64,000 nucleotides of DNA from Streptomyces sp. NA02950 (lineage in GTDB: Bacteria > Actinomycetota > Actinomycetes > Streptomycetales > Streptomycetaceae): NCBI RefSeq assembly GCF_013364155.1, contig NZ_CP054916.1:7842001-7906000 (forward strand), written 5' to 3'. The position numbers and the translations under genes are program-made. How positions within the stretch are numbered: the stretch's first letter is position 1; every line of letters begins with the position of its first letter. The notes under the pieces are model-generated. The model was not told the DNA's origin. It ran no database searches and was given only the letters and a program-made list of their open reading frames with translations. Positions 56,131 through 64,000 of the stretch are shown piece after piece.

Positions 56131-57291
56131 TCAACCGGCCTCAGCGCGGTGTCCGCTCATCACGGCCAGGCTTTCGTCCCGGATGGGGTGTGAGGTGTCG
56201 CGGTCGGGGCGGTACGGAGTCAGGGTGGGGTCGGGGGTGGAGGTGGTGAGTTCCTCGGCGGCGAGGGCGGCGAGGAGCGGGGCGAGGGTGACGCCGCTGT
56301 GGGTGGTGACGGTGTAGAGACCGGGAGCGTGGAGGTGCGGGCCGACCAGGGGAAGGCCGTCTTCGGGAACGGGGCGGACTCCGACCCGGGTACCTCCGAG
56401 GGAGCGGAAGGCGGGCAGGATCGCGGCGCATCGGCTGAGGAGGTCCGCTTCGGGCGGCACATCAGTTGCCGGGGTCGGGGCGAGGAGGGCGTCGACCGGC
56501 CAGGAGATGGCGCAGACCCGGTTGCCCGGGGCGGGGCGCAGATCGACGCCGGAGGTCGCGACGATGGCGCGCAGCGGCTCGGCGAGCGGGACGGACTCGC
56601 CCACCAGACCGGGGATCTGACGCAGCGGCAGCCGTACACCGGCCAGTTCGGCGATGCGCCCGGCGTCGGGGCCCGCACAGTTGACGACGTGGTCGGCCTC
56701 GAAGCGCCGGCCCCGCGCCTCGGCTCCCCGCACCCGTTCGCCGTCCAGCAGGAGGGCGGTGACAGGAGTGTCGTAGCGGATGTCGGCGCCCAGGGCCGCG
56801 GCCCGGTCGAGAAGGGTGTGTGCGAAGAGGGGCGCGTCGTACCAGGCGGCGGCGTCGTGCACGACGAGTTCGGTGGCGCGGCAGGAGGCGGGGTCGACGG
56901 CAGGGGCGAGAGTGCGCAGTTCGTCGGGGTCGGCCGTCCGGCAGGGGTGCCCCCAGCTGGCGAGGCGCTCGGCACGTGCGCGGAGGATGCGCTGATCCTC
57001 CTCGGTGTGGCCCCACTGGACGAGCGGCGCGGGGTGGCGCCAGCCGGGGGCTCCCGTTTCGCCATGGATCTCCTCCTCCAGTTCCCGGTGGAGCGCGGCG
57101 CTGCGCTGGTTGAGCAGGAAGTAGGAGTGGGGGGTCTTCAGATGCGTGACGTCGATGGAGAAGGTGGCGCTGGAGGTGCCCGGTGTGCGGCCGCCGGCCT
57201 CGAGCACGGTGACGCTGACGCCTGCCTCGGCCAGACGGTGGGCGGTGGCGGCGCCTATCACTCCGGCGCCGATGACGAGGGCACGGGTCAT
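56131..57291 (-). CDS. FAD-dependent amino acid oxidase-type protein (DadA/glycine oxidase family)
   Basis: A 386-aa flavoprotein of the DAO family. FAD-binding [21 protein letters not shown] leads to an acidic strand end ([21 protein letters not shown]). A later [15 protein letters not shown] segment and a C-terminal [15 protein letters not shown] plus [18 protein letters not shown] complete the fold. It likely oxidises a D-amino acid, sarcosine-type amine or similar. ATG 57291 has GAAGGA upstream and is preferred over GTG 57309. It is last behind an ABC importer, so the importer probably brings in its substrate. Confidence 0.85.
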   Translation of the reverse strand: MTRALVIGAGVIGAATAHRLAEAGVSVTVLEAGGRTPGTSSATFSIDVTHLKTPHSYFLLNQRSAALHRELEEEIHGETGAPGWRHPAPLVQWGHTEEDQRILRARAERLASWGHPCRTADPDELRTLAPAVDPASCRATELVVHDAAAWYDAPLFAHTLLDRAAALGADIRYDTPVTALLLDGERVRGAEARGRRFEADHVVNCAGPDAGRIAELAGVRLPLRQIPGLVGESVPLAEPLRAIVATSGVDLRPAPGNRVCAISWPVDALLAPTPATDVPPEADLLSRCAAILPAFRSLGGTRVGVRPVPEDGLPLVGPHLHAPGLYTVTTHSGVTLAPLLAALAAEELTTSTPDPTLTPYRPDRDTSHPIRDESLAVMSGHRAEAG

Positions 57292-57344
57292 GGAGAGTCC
57301 TTCGGTCACAGTCAGAGATGGGGGGTGGGGTCAGCCCAGTCCTT

Positions 57345-57398
57345 GCCCGGGATGCCCGGGATACCCGGGATGCCCAGGATGCTCGGGGTGCCCGGGGT
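57345..57398 (-). repeat. Six tandem 9-bp repeats (GCCCGGGAT) between the ABC and oxidase genes
   Basis: Six 9-bp units, the first two identical and the others with one or two changes, fill the gap between the transporter ATPase stop and the FAD oxidase start. They are non-coding here. GC-rich slippage is the likely origin, and the arms could form weak hairpins affecting downstream expression. Confidence 0.8.
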
Positions 57399-57415
57399 GG
57401 TCGGAAAACCTTGCT

Positions 57416-58180
57416 TCAGAGAACCTTGCTGAGGAAGGCGCGGGTGCGTTCGTGGCGCGGGTCGCTCAGCACGTCCGCCGGCGGGCCGGTCTCGACAACG
57501 GCTCCGTCGTCCATGAACACCAGCGAGTCGCCGACTTCCCGGGCGAAGCCCATCTCGTGGGTGACGACGACCATGGTCATGCCGTCCTCGGCGAGCGCTC
57601 GCATCACCTCCAGCACCTCGCCGACGAGTTCGGGGTCGAGCGCGGAGGTGGGTTCGTCGAAGAGCATGAGTTCGGGCCGCATCGCCAGAGCGCGGGCAAT
57701 GGCCACCCGTTGCTGCTGGCCGCCGGAGAGCTGGGCGGGGTAGCTGTGTGTCTTGTCGGCGAGGCCGACGCGGTCGAGCAGCTTCGCGCCGCGTTCGCGT
57801 GCCCGTTCCTTCGGTTCCTTCCTGACCTGGACGGGGGCCTCGATGACGTTTTCCAGCGCCGTCATGTGCGGAAAGAGGTTGAATCGCTGGAAGACCATGC
57901 CGATGCCCCGGCGGCGCCGGGAGACGGCCTTGTCGCTCAGCTCGTACAGCTTGCCGTCCCGCTCTTCGTAGCCGACGAGCTCGTCGCGGACGTACAGGCG
58001 TCCCCGGTCGATGGTCTCCAGATGGTTGATGCAGCGCAGGAAGGTGGACTTGCCGGAGCCGGAGGGGCCCACCAGGCACATCACCTCGCCGGGGTCGACT
58101 GTCAGGTCGATGCCCTTGAGCACGTCCGTCCGGCCGAAGCTCTTGTGCACGCCCTCGGCTCTGATCACGGCTGATGTCAA
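57416..58180 (-). CDS. Amino acid ABC transporter ATP-binding protein
   Basis: A 254-aa ATPase of the polar-amino-acid (GlnQ/HisP) type. Walker [11 protein letters not shown]-loop [12 protein letters not shown], signature LSGGQQQR, Walker [14 protein letters not shown] and the switch His in VVVTHEM are intact. The start overlaps the stop of the permease gene (ATGA). It energises uptake by the neighbouring permease and binding protein. Confidence 0.92.
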   Translation of the reverse strand: MTSAVIRAEGVHKSFGRTDVLKGIDLTVDPGEVMCLVGPSGSGKSTFLRCINHLETIDRGRLYVRDELVGYEERDGKLYELSDKAVSRRRRGIGMVFQRFNLFPHMTALENVIEAPVQVRKEPKERARERGAKLLDRVGLADKTHSYPAQLSGGQQQRVAIARALAMRPELMLFDEPTSALDPELVGEVLEVMRALAEDGMTMVVVTHEMGFAREVGDSLVFMDDGAVVETGPPADVLSDPRHERTRAFLSKVL

Positions 58181-59127
58181 CGTGCGCTCTCCTCACGGTG
58201 GTTCCGGGCCGCTGCGCGCAGCCGCTGGAGCGGGGTGGGCGGCAGGTCGCGGCCGGCACCGCGGCCGAAGCGCCGTTCCAGGTAGTACTGGCCGACGTTG
58301 AGCACGGAGGTTGCCACCAGGTACCAGAAGCAGGCGACGACCAGCAGCGGAACCTGCTGGAAGTTGCGTGAGTAGATGCCCTGGATGGAGGTCAGCAGCT
58401 CGGGCACGGCGATGGCGAAAACCAGCGAGGTGGTCTTCAGCATGGAGATCGCCTGGTTGCCGGTGGGCGGGATGATGATGCGCAGCGCCTGCGGCAGCAC
58501 GATGCGGCGCAGGGTCTGTCCGCGGGACATGCCCAGCGCCTGGGCGGCCTCGCTCTGGCCGTCGTCGACGGAGGTGATGCCCGCGCGGACGATCTCGGCC
58601 ATGTACGCCGCCTCGTGCAGCCCGAGGCCCAGGACGGCGGCGGTGAGCTGGGTGATGAGGACGTTGGTGTCGGCCTCCACGAACGTCGGTCCCCAGGGAA
58701 TACCGACGCCGATGGTGGGGACGACCGCGGAGAGGAAGTACCAGAAGAGGAGCTGGACCAGCAGCGGGGTGCCGCGGAAGAGCCAGATGTAGCACCAGCT
58801 CAGCCGGGACAGCATCGGGTTGGCGGACATCCGCAGGACGGCGAGGAGAACACCGCCGACGATACCGAGTGCCATGGCGAGGGCCGTCAGCAGCAGCGTG
58901 GTCCGCAGTCCCTCCATGATCACCGGCGAGAAGAGGAACTCCCCGACGGTTCCCCACTGCATACGGGGATTGGTGATCCAGCCCTCCAGGAGGAAGACCA
59001 GCAGGAAGGTCACCAGGACCGCGGCGACGCGCAGCCCTGGACGGCGCACCGGGACGGCGCGCAGGGACTCGGCGGCGCCGCTGGAACCGGCCCCGCCGGA
59101 GCCCGCCCGGGTGAGGGTCTCGGTCAT
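58177..59127 (-). CDS. Amino acid ABC transporter permease
   Basis: A 316-aa permease with about five helices and the HisM/GlnP signature ([39 protein letters not shown]), which couples to the ATPase. The N-terminal 30 residues are Gly/Ala/Ser-rich. ATG 59127 overlaps the stop of the binding-protein gene. One permease subunit suggests a homodimer or a single fused route. Confidence 0.9.
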   Translation of the reverse strand: MTETLTRAGSGGAGSSGAAESLRAVPVRRPGLRVAAVLVTFLLVFLLEGWITNPRMQWGTVGEFLFSPVIMEGLRTTLLLTALAMALGIVGGVLLAVLRMSANPMLSRLSWCYIWLFRGTPLLVQLLFWYFLSAVVPTIGVGIPWGPTFVEADTNVLITQLTAAVLGLGLHEAAYMAEIVRAGITSVDDGQSEAAQALGMSRGQTLRRIVLPQALRIIIPPTGNQAISMLKTTSLVFAIAVPELLTSIQGIYSRNFQQVPLLVVACFWYLVATSVLNVGQYYLERRFGRGAGRDLPPTPLQRLRAAARNHREESAR

Positions 59128-60035
59128 GCCGCGCCCCCGTTCACCGTGGCGCGCTTCAGGGCCCCGGACGTGATGTTCCACTGCTTGAGGATCTTCGCGT
59201 AGGTGCCGTTGTCGATGAGTTTCTGCATGGCCCCGCGGACAGCCCGTACCAAGGTCCGTTCCTCCTTGTTGATCAGGATTCCGTAGGGCAGGAAGCGATA
59301 CGGCTCACCGGCCGTACGGAACCTGCCGTGCGACATCTCCGCCTGGTAGATGACGGTGGGGGTGCCGCCGACGAACGCGTCGGCGCGGCCCGTGGACAGC
59401 GCCTGGAAGCAGCCGACCGAGTCGGGGAAGACCAGCTTCTCCAGCTCCGGCTTGCCGTCCGCCGCGCACTTCTCGGCCTGCGCCGCCACATCGTCCACCT
59501 GCGAGGTGCCCTGCTCGACGGCGACCTGGCTGCCGCACAGACTGGTGAGGGAGCGGATGTTCCCGGCCGCCTTCTCGGAGGCGAGGATCGAGCTGCTGGT
59601 CTTCATGTAATCGACGAAGGTGACCTGGGCCTGGCGTTCCTTCTTGTCGAGCATGGCCTGGATCGCCACGTCGTAGCGGTTCGACCGGACCCCGCCGATG
59701 ATGCTGTCGAAGTTCGCCTGCACCAGGTGCACGCGGACGCCGAGGATCTGGCCGATCGCTCGAATGAGGTCGGGTTCGGCGCCGATGACGGTCTTGTTGT
59801 CGATGTCCAGGAGGGACAGTGGCGGGTAGTCGTTGCCGACAGCCGAAGCGAGGGAACCTTTGTCGCGAATGTCCTGGGGGAGCAGGGTGCGGAGTGCGGG
59901 GTCGACGCGCTGCTCGGGCACCTTGGACTGATTGACGGTCGCGGTGCCACCACAGGCCGTCACGGTCAACACGAGCAGCGCCGCGAGCACGAGGGGATAT
60001 GCGGTGGCGCGGGCCCGCGCATGCCTTCCGGGCAC
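59124..60035 (-). CDS. ABC transporter substrate-binding lipoprotein
   Basis: A 303-aa family 3 solute-binding protein. The signal peptide ends in a lipobox (LTVTACGG), so it is a membrane-anchored lipoprotein outside the cell. The body shows the family pattern (VGNDYPPLSLLDIDNKTVIG, GAEPDLIRAIGQILGVRV, MLDKKERQAQVTFVDY, VFPDSVGCFQALSTGRADAF). GTG 60035 has GGGAGG. It is the first gene of the operon and divergent from LysR. Confidence 0.9.
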   Translation of the reverse strand: MPGRHARARATAYPLVLAALLVLTVTACGGTATVNQSKVPEQRVDPALRTLLPQDIRDKGSLASAVGNDYPPLSLLDIDNKTVIGAEPDLIRAIGQILGVRVHLVQANFDSIIGGVRSNRYDVAIQAMLDKKERQAQVTFVDYMKTSSSILASEKAAGNIRSLTSLCGSQVAVEQGTSQVDDVAAQAEKCAADGKPELEKLVFPDSVGCFQALSTGRADAFVGGTPTVIYQAEMSHGRFRTAGEPYRFLPYGILINKEERTLVRAVRGAMQKLIDNGTYAKILKQWNITSGALKRATVNGGAA

Positions 60036-60164
60036 GGTGCCTCCCTTCTGGGCTGCTGGTCAGGGACCGGCTGGGGCTGGTGGACACCCAATGTGCGGGA
60101 TGCCGGTGACCCGGGCAAGAACAGGGAGAATGAACGTTTCCGAGCAGTGTGTTAAGTTCAGCTG

Positions 60165-61112
60165 ATGCTGACTCCGCCGCAGCTCCAGGCGATATGCGAG
60201 GTGGTCGACGCAGGCTCGTTCCGTACGGCCGCCCAGCGCCTCGGCTACACGCCCTCCGCCATCTCCCAGCAGATTTCCACCGTCGAGCGCGCCCTGGGCG
60301 TCCCGCTCTTCGAGCGCTCACCGCGCAGCGTGCGGCCCACTCCGGCCGGGCTCCAGCTCGCCCGGCGCGCGGGACAGCTGCTGGCCGACCTGGCGGCGAC
60401 GGAGAACGAGATGCGCGGCTACGCCGCCGCCGAGCGAGGGCGACTGCGCCTGGGCAGCTTCTGGTCCGCGGGGTTCCGGCTGGTGCCGACGGTGCTGACG
60501 GGGTTCCTCCGCGACCGGCCCGAGGTCGACGTCCGCTACGAGGAAGGCGACCCGCAGGTCACCGTGCCCGCGGTATTGGAGGGGCGGCTGGATCTCGCCG
60601 TCATCTTCGAGTACGGGGTGGTCCCGCACAGCTGGCCCGAGGGCCTGGAACACACCCTGGTGCGGGAAGAGCCGCTCTACCTTCTCCTCCCCGCGGGACA
60701 CCCCCTCGCCGGCCGGCCGCATATCCGCCTCGCCGACCTGCGGGACGAGCGCTGGATCAGCTACCACGAGGACACGGACGCCGCTCGCTGCCTGCGCCAC
60801 ATCTGCGCGGCCGGCGGCTTTCTGCCCGAGGTGCTCTTCCGTACGAACGACTACAACCTGCCCTACGAACTGGTCCGCCAGGGCCTGGGAGTGGCGATCG
60901 CACCGGAACTTGCCATCGTGGACGCCGCCACCTCACCCGACACCTCCGGCACCCGCCTCGTCCGGCTCACCGACCCCGCCCACACCCGTCGGGTCTATGC
61001 CACCCGACGTACCACCGACCCCAACCCCTTCCTCCCTCAAGCCATCGCCCTCCTGCACACCGCGGCGGCGGCCCTGCCGGAGCGGAGTGAAGAGGAAAGG
61101 AGTGTGCGCTGA
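60165..61112 (+). CDS. LysR family transcriptional regulator
   Basis: A 315-aa LysR regulator: N-terminal helix-turn-helix (SFRTAAQRLGYTPSAISQQI, LGVPLFERSPRSVRPTPAG) and a C-terminal substrate-binding domain (about 90-300, RLRLGSFWSAGFRLVPTVL). It is divergent from the ABC importer operon across 129 bp and is its likely regulator, responding to the imported amino-acid-like compound or its oxidation product. Confidence 0.9.
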   Translation: MLTPPQLQAICEVVDAGSFRTAAQRLGYTPSAISQQISTVERALGVPLFERSPRSVRPTPAGLQLARRAGQLLADLAATENEMRGYAAAERGRLRLGSFWSAGFRLVPTVLTGFLRDRPEVDVRYEEGDPQVTVPAVLEGRLDLAVIFEYGVVPHSWPEGLEHTLVREEPLYLLLPAGHPLAGRPHIRLADLRDERWISYHEDTDAARCLRHICAAGGFLPEVLFRTNDYNLPYELVRQGLGVAIAPELAIVDAATSPDTSGTRLVRLTDPAHTRRVYATRRTTDPNPFLPQAIALLHTAAAALPERSEEERSVR

Positions 61113-61156
61113 GCGGGGCCGGTCGGGGGCCGACCCGGTGTGCTGGGTCTCCTGAG

Positions 61157-61348
61157 AAAGCCGGCCGGGAGGACGACGGCTATCTGCTGACCGTCGTCTT
61201 CGACCTCGAGCAGGACGCCTCGCAGCTGCTGGTCCTCGATGCCTCCGGTCTCGACCGCGTCGCCACCGTCCACCTGCCCCAGCGCGTGGGCGCCGGACTT
61301 CACGGCTCCTGGATCCCCGACAGCGCCCTGGACGGCAGCGCCCGCTGA
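61157..61348 (+). pseudogene. Carotenoid oxygenase (RPE65 family), C-terminal fragment
   Basis: Sixty-three codons read DDGYLLTVVFDLEQDASQL, LVLDASGL, then ATVHLPQRVGAGLHGSWIPD, the end of a carotenoid/lignostilbene dioxygenase including the last iron-binding His (LHGSW). Three of the four His and the rest of the beta-propeller are absent. Confidence 0.65.
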
Positions 61349-61433
61349 ACGCCGACGGGGCTCCCCGCGCTCGGGCGCAGTGGCGCCACGTGTTCGGGGA
61401 GCCCGTCGGTGTCACTCGGTGGCGTGCCTCCGG

Positions 61434-61511
61434 TCAGGACTGGGGGCGGCTGCCGTGGTTGGCTCCGTTCTTACGACGGGCCTTCTTCTTACGACGTCGC
61501 TTCGACGACAT
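61434..61511 (-). CDS. bL37-like small ribosomal protein
   Basis: A 25-codon gene encoding MSSKRRRKKKARRKNGANHG then SRPQS. The pattern K-R-R-x-R-K-x-x-x-R-R-K-x-x-ANHG-x-RP is that of the very short actinobacterial ribosomal protein bL37, first seen in mycobacterial ribosome structures. GGAGAGGAG lies five bases upstream, a strong ribosome site. It is intact among decayed neighbours, which implies selection or recent arrival. Confidence 0.82.
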   Translation of the reverse strand: MSSKRRRKKKARRKNGANHGSRPQS

Positions 61512-61711
61512 ATCGACTCCTCTCCGGCGATGTTTTCGCCCTATCTGTACCGATTACATCGGTGTCTCAAGCGGTGATCAGGCCGCGCGTACCCAGACTC
61601 GCACCACGTCATCCTTTTTCGTGAAGCACCTCACGCCGCTGGCCTCGGAGCCGATCGACGCGCGGCGGAAATCAGCTACCGTGCCGGCCGGAAAGGGCGG
61701 AGACTCCTCTC

Positions 61712-61940
61712 GTGGCTGACATGGGGTCGTGCCGGGAGGCGGTCATCACGTGGGCAGCCGGTGGTCCCGGCGATCCCGCGCGTGAGCCGGCCGCGCGGCT
61801 GCCCGTCCGGGCAGCTGTCCTGCTCGGAGGGCCGAGCGATGTCGCGGCGGTCAGTGCGCTGGCCGCGCGCCGCGGCCGGGACCTGGCGGACGAAGGAGTC
61901 TGCGTCCTGCCGATGGGCGGTGCGATGACGCGGGCGTCCC
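61712..61940 (+). pseudogene. TOPRIM-domain nuclease-like protein, N-terminal fragment
   Basis: Starts GTG 61712 or ATG 61721 and reads REAVITWAAGGPGDPAREPA, then VRAAVLLGGPSDVAAV and RGRDLADEGVCVLPMGGA, as in Streptomyces TOPRIM proteins related to OLD-type nucleases. The conserved acidic residue in the usual VLVEGPSD segment is Gly here. The match stops near 61925, so the gene is both mutated and truncated. Confidence 0.5.
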
Positions 61941-62531
61941 CGTCGCCTGGGGCTGCGCGACGGAGGCGACCGCGCTGGCGGGGCCCGATGCCGGGTCCGC
62001 CTGGGACCCGGCGGCGTACCCGCGTGCCGGGTCAGCCGCGCGGGGGCTGGACCATCCTGCGGCCCGCGGTCGCGCCGCCGTGCCCCACTCCACCCGCCGG
62101 CCGCAGAAGCCCACGCGGGCGCCCTCGGCGGCGAACGCCTTCGCCGCCGCCCGGCCGATGCCGGAGGTCGCGCCGGTGATCAGCACCGTCCTGCCCGCGA
62201 ACCGGCCTGCCCCGCGGCGCCCGCGGGGGGCGGCCGCGGCGCGGCCCGAGGCTCCCAGCGCCGTCGCCGCGGCCGCCCCTGCCAGGCCCAGCATGGGGCC
62301 GCCAAGTAGGGCCCGCCGGCCGAACTCCGGCTCGGACGCCCGCGCGCGCCCCCCGTCGTGCCCGGCCTCCTCTGCCCGTGCCGCCCCGGCGGCGGCCCGG
62401 TGGCCGCTCGCGCCGGACCCGCTCACGCGCACGCCGTTCATGCCTTTCACGCTACTCAGGCCGCTCTTGTCTCTTTCATCGCTCGTGCCGTTCATGCCGT
62501 CCCCGTCCGCCTCGTCTCTACTGGTGGCCAT
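61851..62531 (-). pseudogene. Exported SDR family oxidoreductase, N-terminal fragment
   Basis: A 226-codon frame starting at 62531. It has a Ser/Gly-rich leader, a twin-Arg-like signal (EFGRRALLGGPMLGLAGAAA), then FAGRTVLITGATSGIGRAAA and FAAEGARVGFCGRR, the first beta-alpha-beta of a short-chain dehydrogenase. After about 62090 the sequence no longer resembles the family; the catalytic Tyr-Lys part is missing. Confidence 0.6.
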
Positions 62532-62661
62532 GCCGCAACCCTCGCCGGGCGCGGCCCGCCCAGTCCTCCCTCCGCGGGCCGTGATCGGCGGCCTGAAGGA
62601 GGAGCGGGCCTCCTCCCGTCGCAGGAGTCCGGCGTTCCGGGCTGCGCCTATCGTCGGCCTG

Positions 62662-63015
62662 GTGAATCCCCCATGGCTGGAGCGCGCCTTCGACGAGCGT
62701 TACGCGGTGGCTCGGGCGCTGCTGATGTCCGTCGCCCTTGCCGGCGATCTGCTGCTACTGCACCGACCGAGGAAATGCCACCGAGTGGGCGCTCGCGGCT
62801 TGCGGACTCATACCGTGCGCGGTCGTGAGCCGCCGGCCGGGGACGGCACTGGCGGTCGCGACCGCACTGCTGGTGGCCGCGCACCGGCTGGACGCCGGCA
62901 TCGTGCCGGCGCCGAAGGTGCTGGCTGCCGTCGTCCTCTTCGAGCTGGCGGCGGTGCGGTCCGGCCGGGCGCCGGTGGCGGGGGCGGCCGTGCTCGCCCT
63001 GGCGACCCGTCCTGA
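62662..63015 (+). pseudogene. Sensor histidine kinase, N-terminal membrane-domain fragment
   Basis: Reads PPWLERAFDERYAVARALLM and SVALAGDLLLLH in one frame, then after a shift near 62765 WALAACGLIPCAVVSRRPGT, ALAVATALLVAAHRLDAGIV and a further hydrophobic segment. The pattern is that of the membrane part of a Streptomyces two-component sensor kinase. The kinase domains are absent. Confidence 0.45.
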
Positions 63016-63017
63016 AC

Positions 63018-63183
63018 GTGGAGAGCCCGGCCGCCCTCGCGGTGGGCGGCCCGCACCAGGCGCTGGAACTGACGCGGACGCAGCCCGGTGAACACCTCTA
63101 TGAGCTCGCGGCGTTGTGCGGTGACGATCTGCACACGAAGCCCGACGCAGCACCGGACCAGGAGTCACGAGCCAGCCTTTAGG
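63018..63183 (+). pseudogene. C-terminal fragment of an unidentified protein
   Basis: One open frame (ESPAALAVGGPHQALELTRT, then HLYELAALCGDDLHTKPDAA and a stop at 63181-63183) has normal coding character but no start signal and follows directly on kinase debris. I do not recognise the family. It ends where the convergent immunity gene ends. Confidence 0.3.
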
Positions 63184-63520
63184 AGCCGTCGGTGGTCCCA
63201 GCCTCATGCACCGCTCGCAGGGCGCTTTCCAGCGCATGACGAAGGTGTGTCCGCGCGTCCCCCGCATCGGCCTTGCTCAGCAGTGCCGAAAGGAATTCCG
63301 GGTCCGGGTAGCCGCTGCCCCGGGACTCCTTCGTCGCCCACAGCTGAGACCAAATGGAGATCATTATTTCGTTGCAGGCTTGAGCCTGCGCGAACCGCCG
63401 CGGATCTGCATCGGTGAAGATATCGCGTGCCGAGATCCCCAGCCGATGGCCCACGGCGATCAGGAACGTCTCCCTCGATGGCGAATCCAGAATTGCCAGT
63501 ACGCGGTCGCGAGCACTCAT
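63179..63520 (-). CDS. Probable immunity protein for the RHS toxin
   Basis: A 113-aa, mainly helical, acidic protein (MSARDRVLAILDSPSRETFL, IFTDADPRRFAQAQACNEIM). Its ATG overlaps the stop of the RHS gene (ATGA), the usual place for the cognate immunity gene of a polymorphic toxin. Base composition is somewhat lower in GC than neighbouring genes. No family recognised; the role is inferred from position. Confidence 0.65.
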   Translation of the reverse strand: MSARDRVLAILDSPSRETFLIAVGHRLGISARDIFTDADPRRFAQAQACNEIMISIWSQLWATKESRGSGYPDPEFLSALLSKADAGDARTHLRHALESALRAVHEAGTTDGS

Positions 63521-64000
63521 TGGTCCATGTCCCAGAAATCTTCGTCCGTCATCGGCCGACCTCCACCATAGGATTCGCGAGGCAGTGAATCCACGTCGTA
63601 CCCACGTGACCGCAGCACGGCGATCCTGGTGTTTCCGTTCATGATAGTGCCGTCCGGCTTGACGATCAGTGGCTCATGTGCCCCTGGCCTCAAAGAGAAG
63701 ACGATGTCTTCCGTGTCCTGCTTGTGCCAGAAGTCCAGTGAACTCCTGTCGAGCGAGCTATCCGGGTGCAGTGGCGTGAGCGGTTCTCCACAGCCTTCGA
63801 GGCCGAGGGGGTCCTGCCACGTGTGGGGGTTGGAGACATAGGAGTAGGGATTGGGGGCCGGGGCGAGACCGAGGGGGTCGGGGGTGAGGTAGCCGGCGGT
63901 TTCCGGGTCGTAGTAGCGGTGGTGGTTGTAGTGGAGACCGGTTTCCGGGTCGGCGTATTGGCCGGGGAATCGGAGTGGGCAGTCCGTATCGTCCGGTGGG
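63517..64000 (-). CDS. RHS-repeat polymorphic toxin, C-terminal part (gene continues beyond the window)
   Basis: The last 160 codons of an RHS protein. The RHS-associated core is clear (FPGQYADPETGLHYNHHRYY, then DPETAGYLTPDPLGLAPAPN), ending in DPLGLEGCG. The remaining about 90 residues are the toxin: FWHKQDTEDIVFSLRPGAHE, LIVKPDGTIMNGNTRIAVLR and DVDSLPRES. The xxDGTIMNGNTRIAVLR segment resembles the ParB/sulfiredoxin-like fold (GNxR motif), which occurs as a nuclease or nucleotide-acting toxin domain. The 5' part, with secretion and repeat domains, is outside the window. Confidence 0.8.
   Translation of the reverse strand, partial: PPDDTDCPLRFPGQYADPETGLHYNHHRYYDPETAGYLTPDPLGLAPAPNPYSYVSNPHTWQDPLGLEGCGEPLTPLHPDSSLDRSSLDFWHKQDTEDIVFSLRPGAHEPLIVKPDGTIMNGNTRIAVLRSRGYDVDSLPRESYGGGRPMTDEDFWDMDQ

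Noticed and set aside
61920..62090. Plus-strand stretch reading AGVPVAWGCATEATALAGPD in one frame
   Set aside because: Looks somewhat coding but has no start, matches no family I know and lies in decayed sequence; not annotated as a gene.

Overview
The window is GC-rich actinobacterial chromosome, almost certainly Streptomyces. The evidence is the codon bias, frequent GTG starts with GGAGG sites, overlapping ATGA/GTGA junctions, an EshA-type encapsulin, a modular type I PKS and a 25-codon bL37-like ribosomal protein gene. It is an accessory-type region: small metabolic operons are separated by decayed genes and mobile-element debris. I see no tRNA, rRNA or CRISPR array.

Layout. (1) 0-4.9 kb: a family 2B encapsulin (EshA type), then a dienelactone hydrolase divergent from a MarR regulator with two matching inverted repeats between them. 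(2) 4.9-9.3 kb: an NB-ARC/TPR STAND protein and its small upstream partner, bounded on both sides by Tn3-family remnants (transposase C-terminus, resolvase C-terminus). (3) 9.4-12.5 kb: a secreted DUF6777-PASTA protein and a fused glycine/sarcosine/dimethylglycine methyltransferase for glycine betaine, apparently starting at ATT. (4) 12.8-22.4 kb: a catabolic locus with a five-gene minus-strand operon (formaldehyde-activating-enzyme homologue, enolase-superfamily dehydratase, aldehyde dehydrogenase, 3-hydroxyisobutyrate-dehydrogenase-like enzyme, iron alcohol dehydrogenase), a divergent IclR regulator, a second aldehyde dehydrogenase and an MFS importer. Two copies of GGTTG-N9-CAACC look like the IclR operator. 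(5) 22.7-26.9 kb: GH92 fragment, epoxide hydrolase, MFS exporter, GlxA-type regulator.

(6) 26.8-39.0 kb: a compact polyketide operon. A loading protein (KS with Ser in place of Cys, methylmalonyl AT, ACP) feeds one extension protein (KS-AT-DH-KR-ACP-terminal reductase), followed by a DUF3291 protein, an acyl-CoA dehydrogenase and a type II thioesterase. The predicted chain is 2-methyl-2-pentenoyl. The terminal reductase lacks its YxxxK lysine, so the release step is an open question. A 20-bp palindrome sits just upstream. (7) 39-42.7 kb: insertion-sequence debris, a zinc alcohol dehydrogenase and a hemL copy. (8) 42.9-46.8 kb: a sulfur-scavenging locus with a Cys-Cys leader peptide, an RNA fold that would mask the downstream ribosome site, two flavin monooxygenases, a truncated third one, DUF4395 and a thioredoxin. 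(9) 47.1-53.2 kb: a fused assimilatory nitrate reductase/flavoprotein, then a two-gene unit of a hypothetical protein and an E1-like ThiF/MoeB enzyme.

(10) 53.2-60.0 kb: fragments of a beta-helix protein and a CoA-transferase, a PAP2 membrane protein, and an amino-acid-type ABC importer with an FAD oxidase, divergent from a LysR regulator. (11) 61.1-63.2 kb: a gene graveyard (carotenoid oxygenase, TOPRIM, SDR and sensor-kinase fragments) with one intact small gene, bL37. (12) 63.2-64.0 kb: the C-terminus of an RHS polymorphic toxin overlapping a probable immunity gene; the toxin continues beyond the window.

Assignments are by recognition of motifs and family sequence patterns; no database search was possible.
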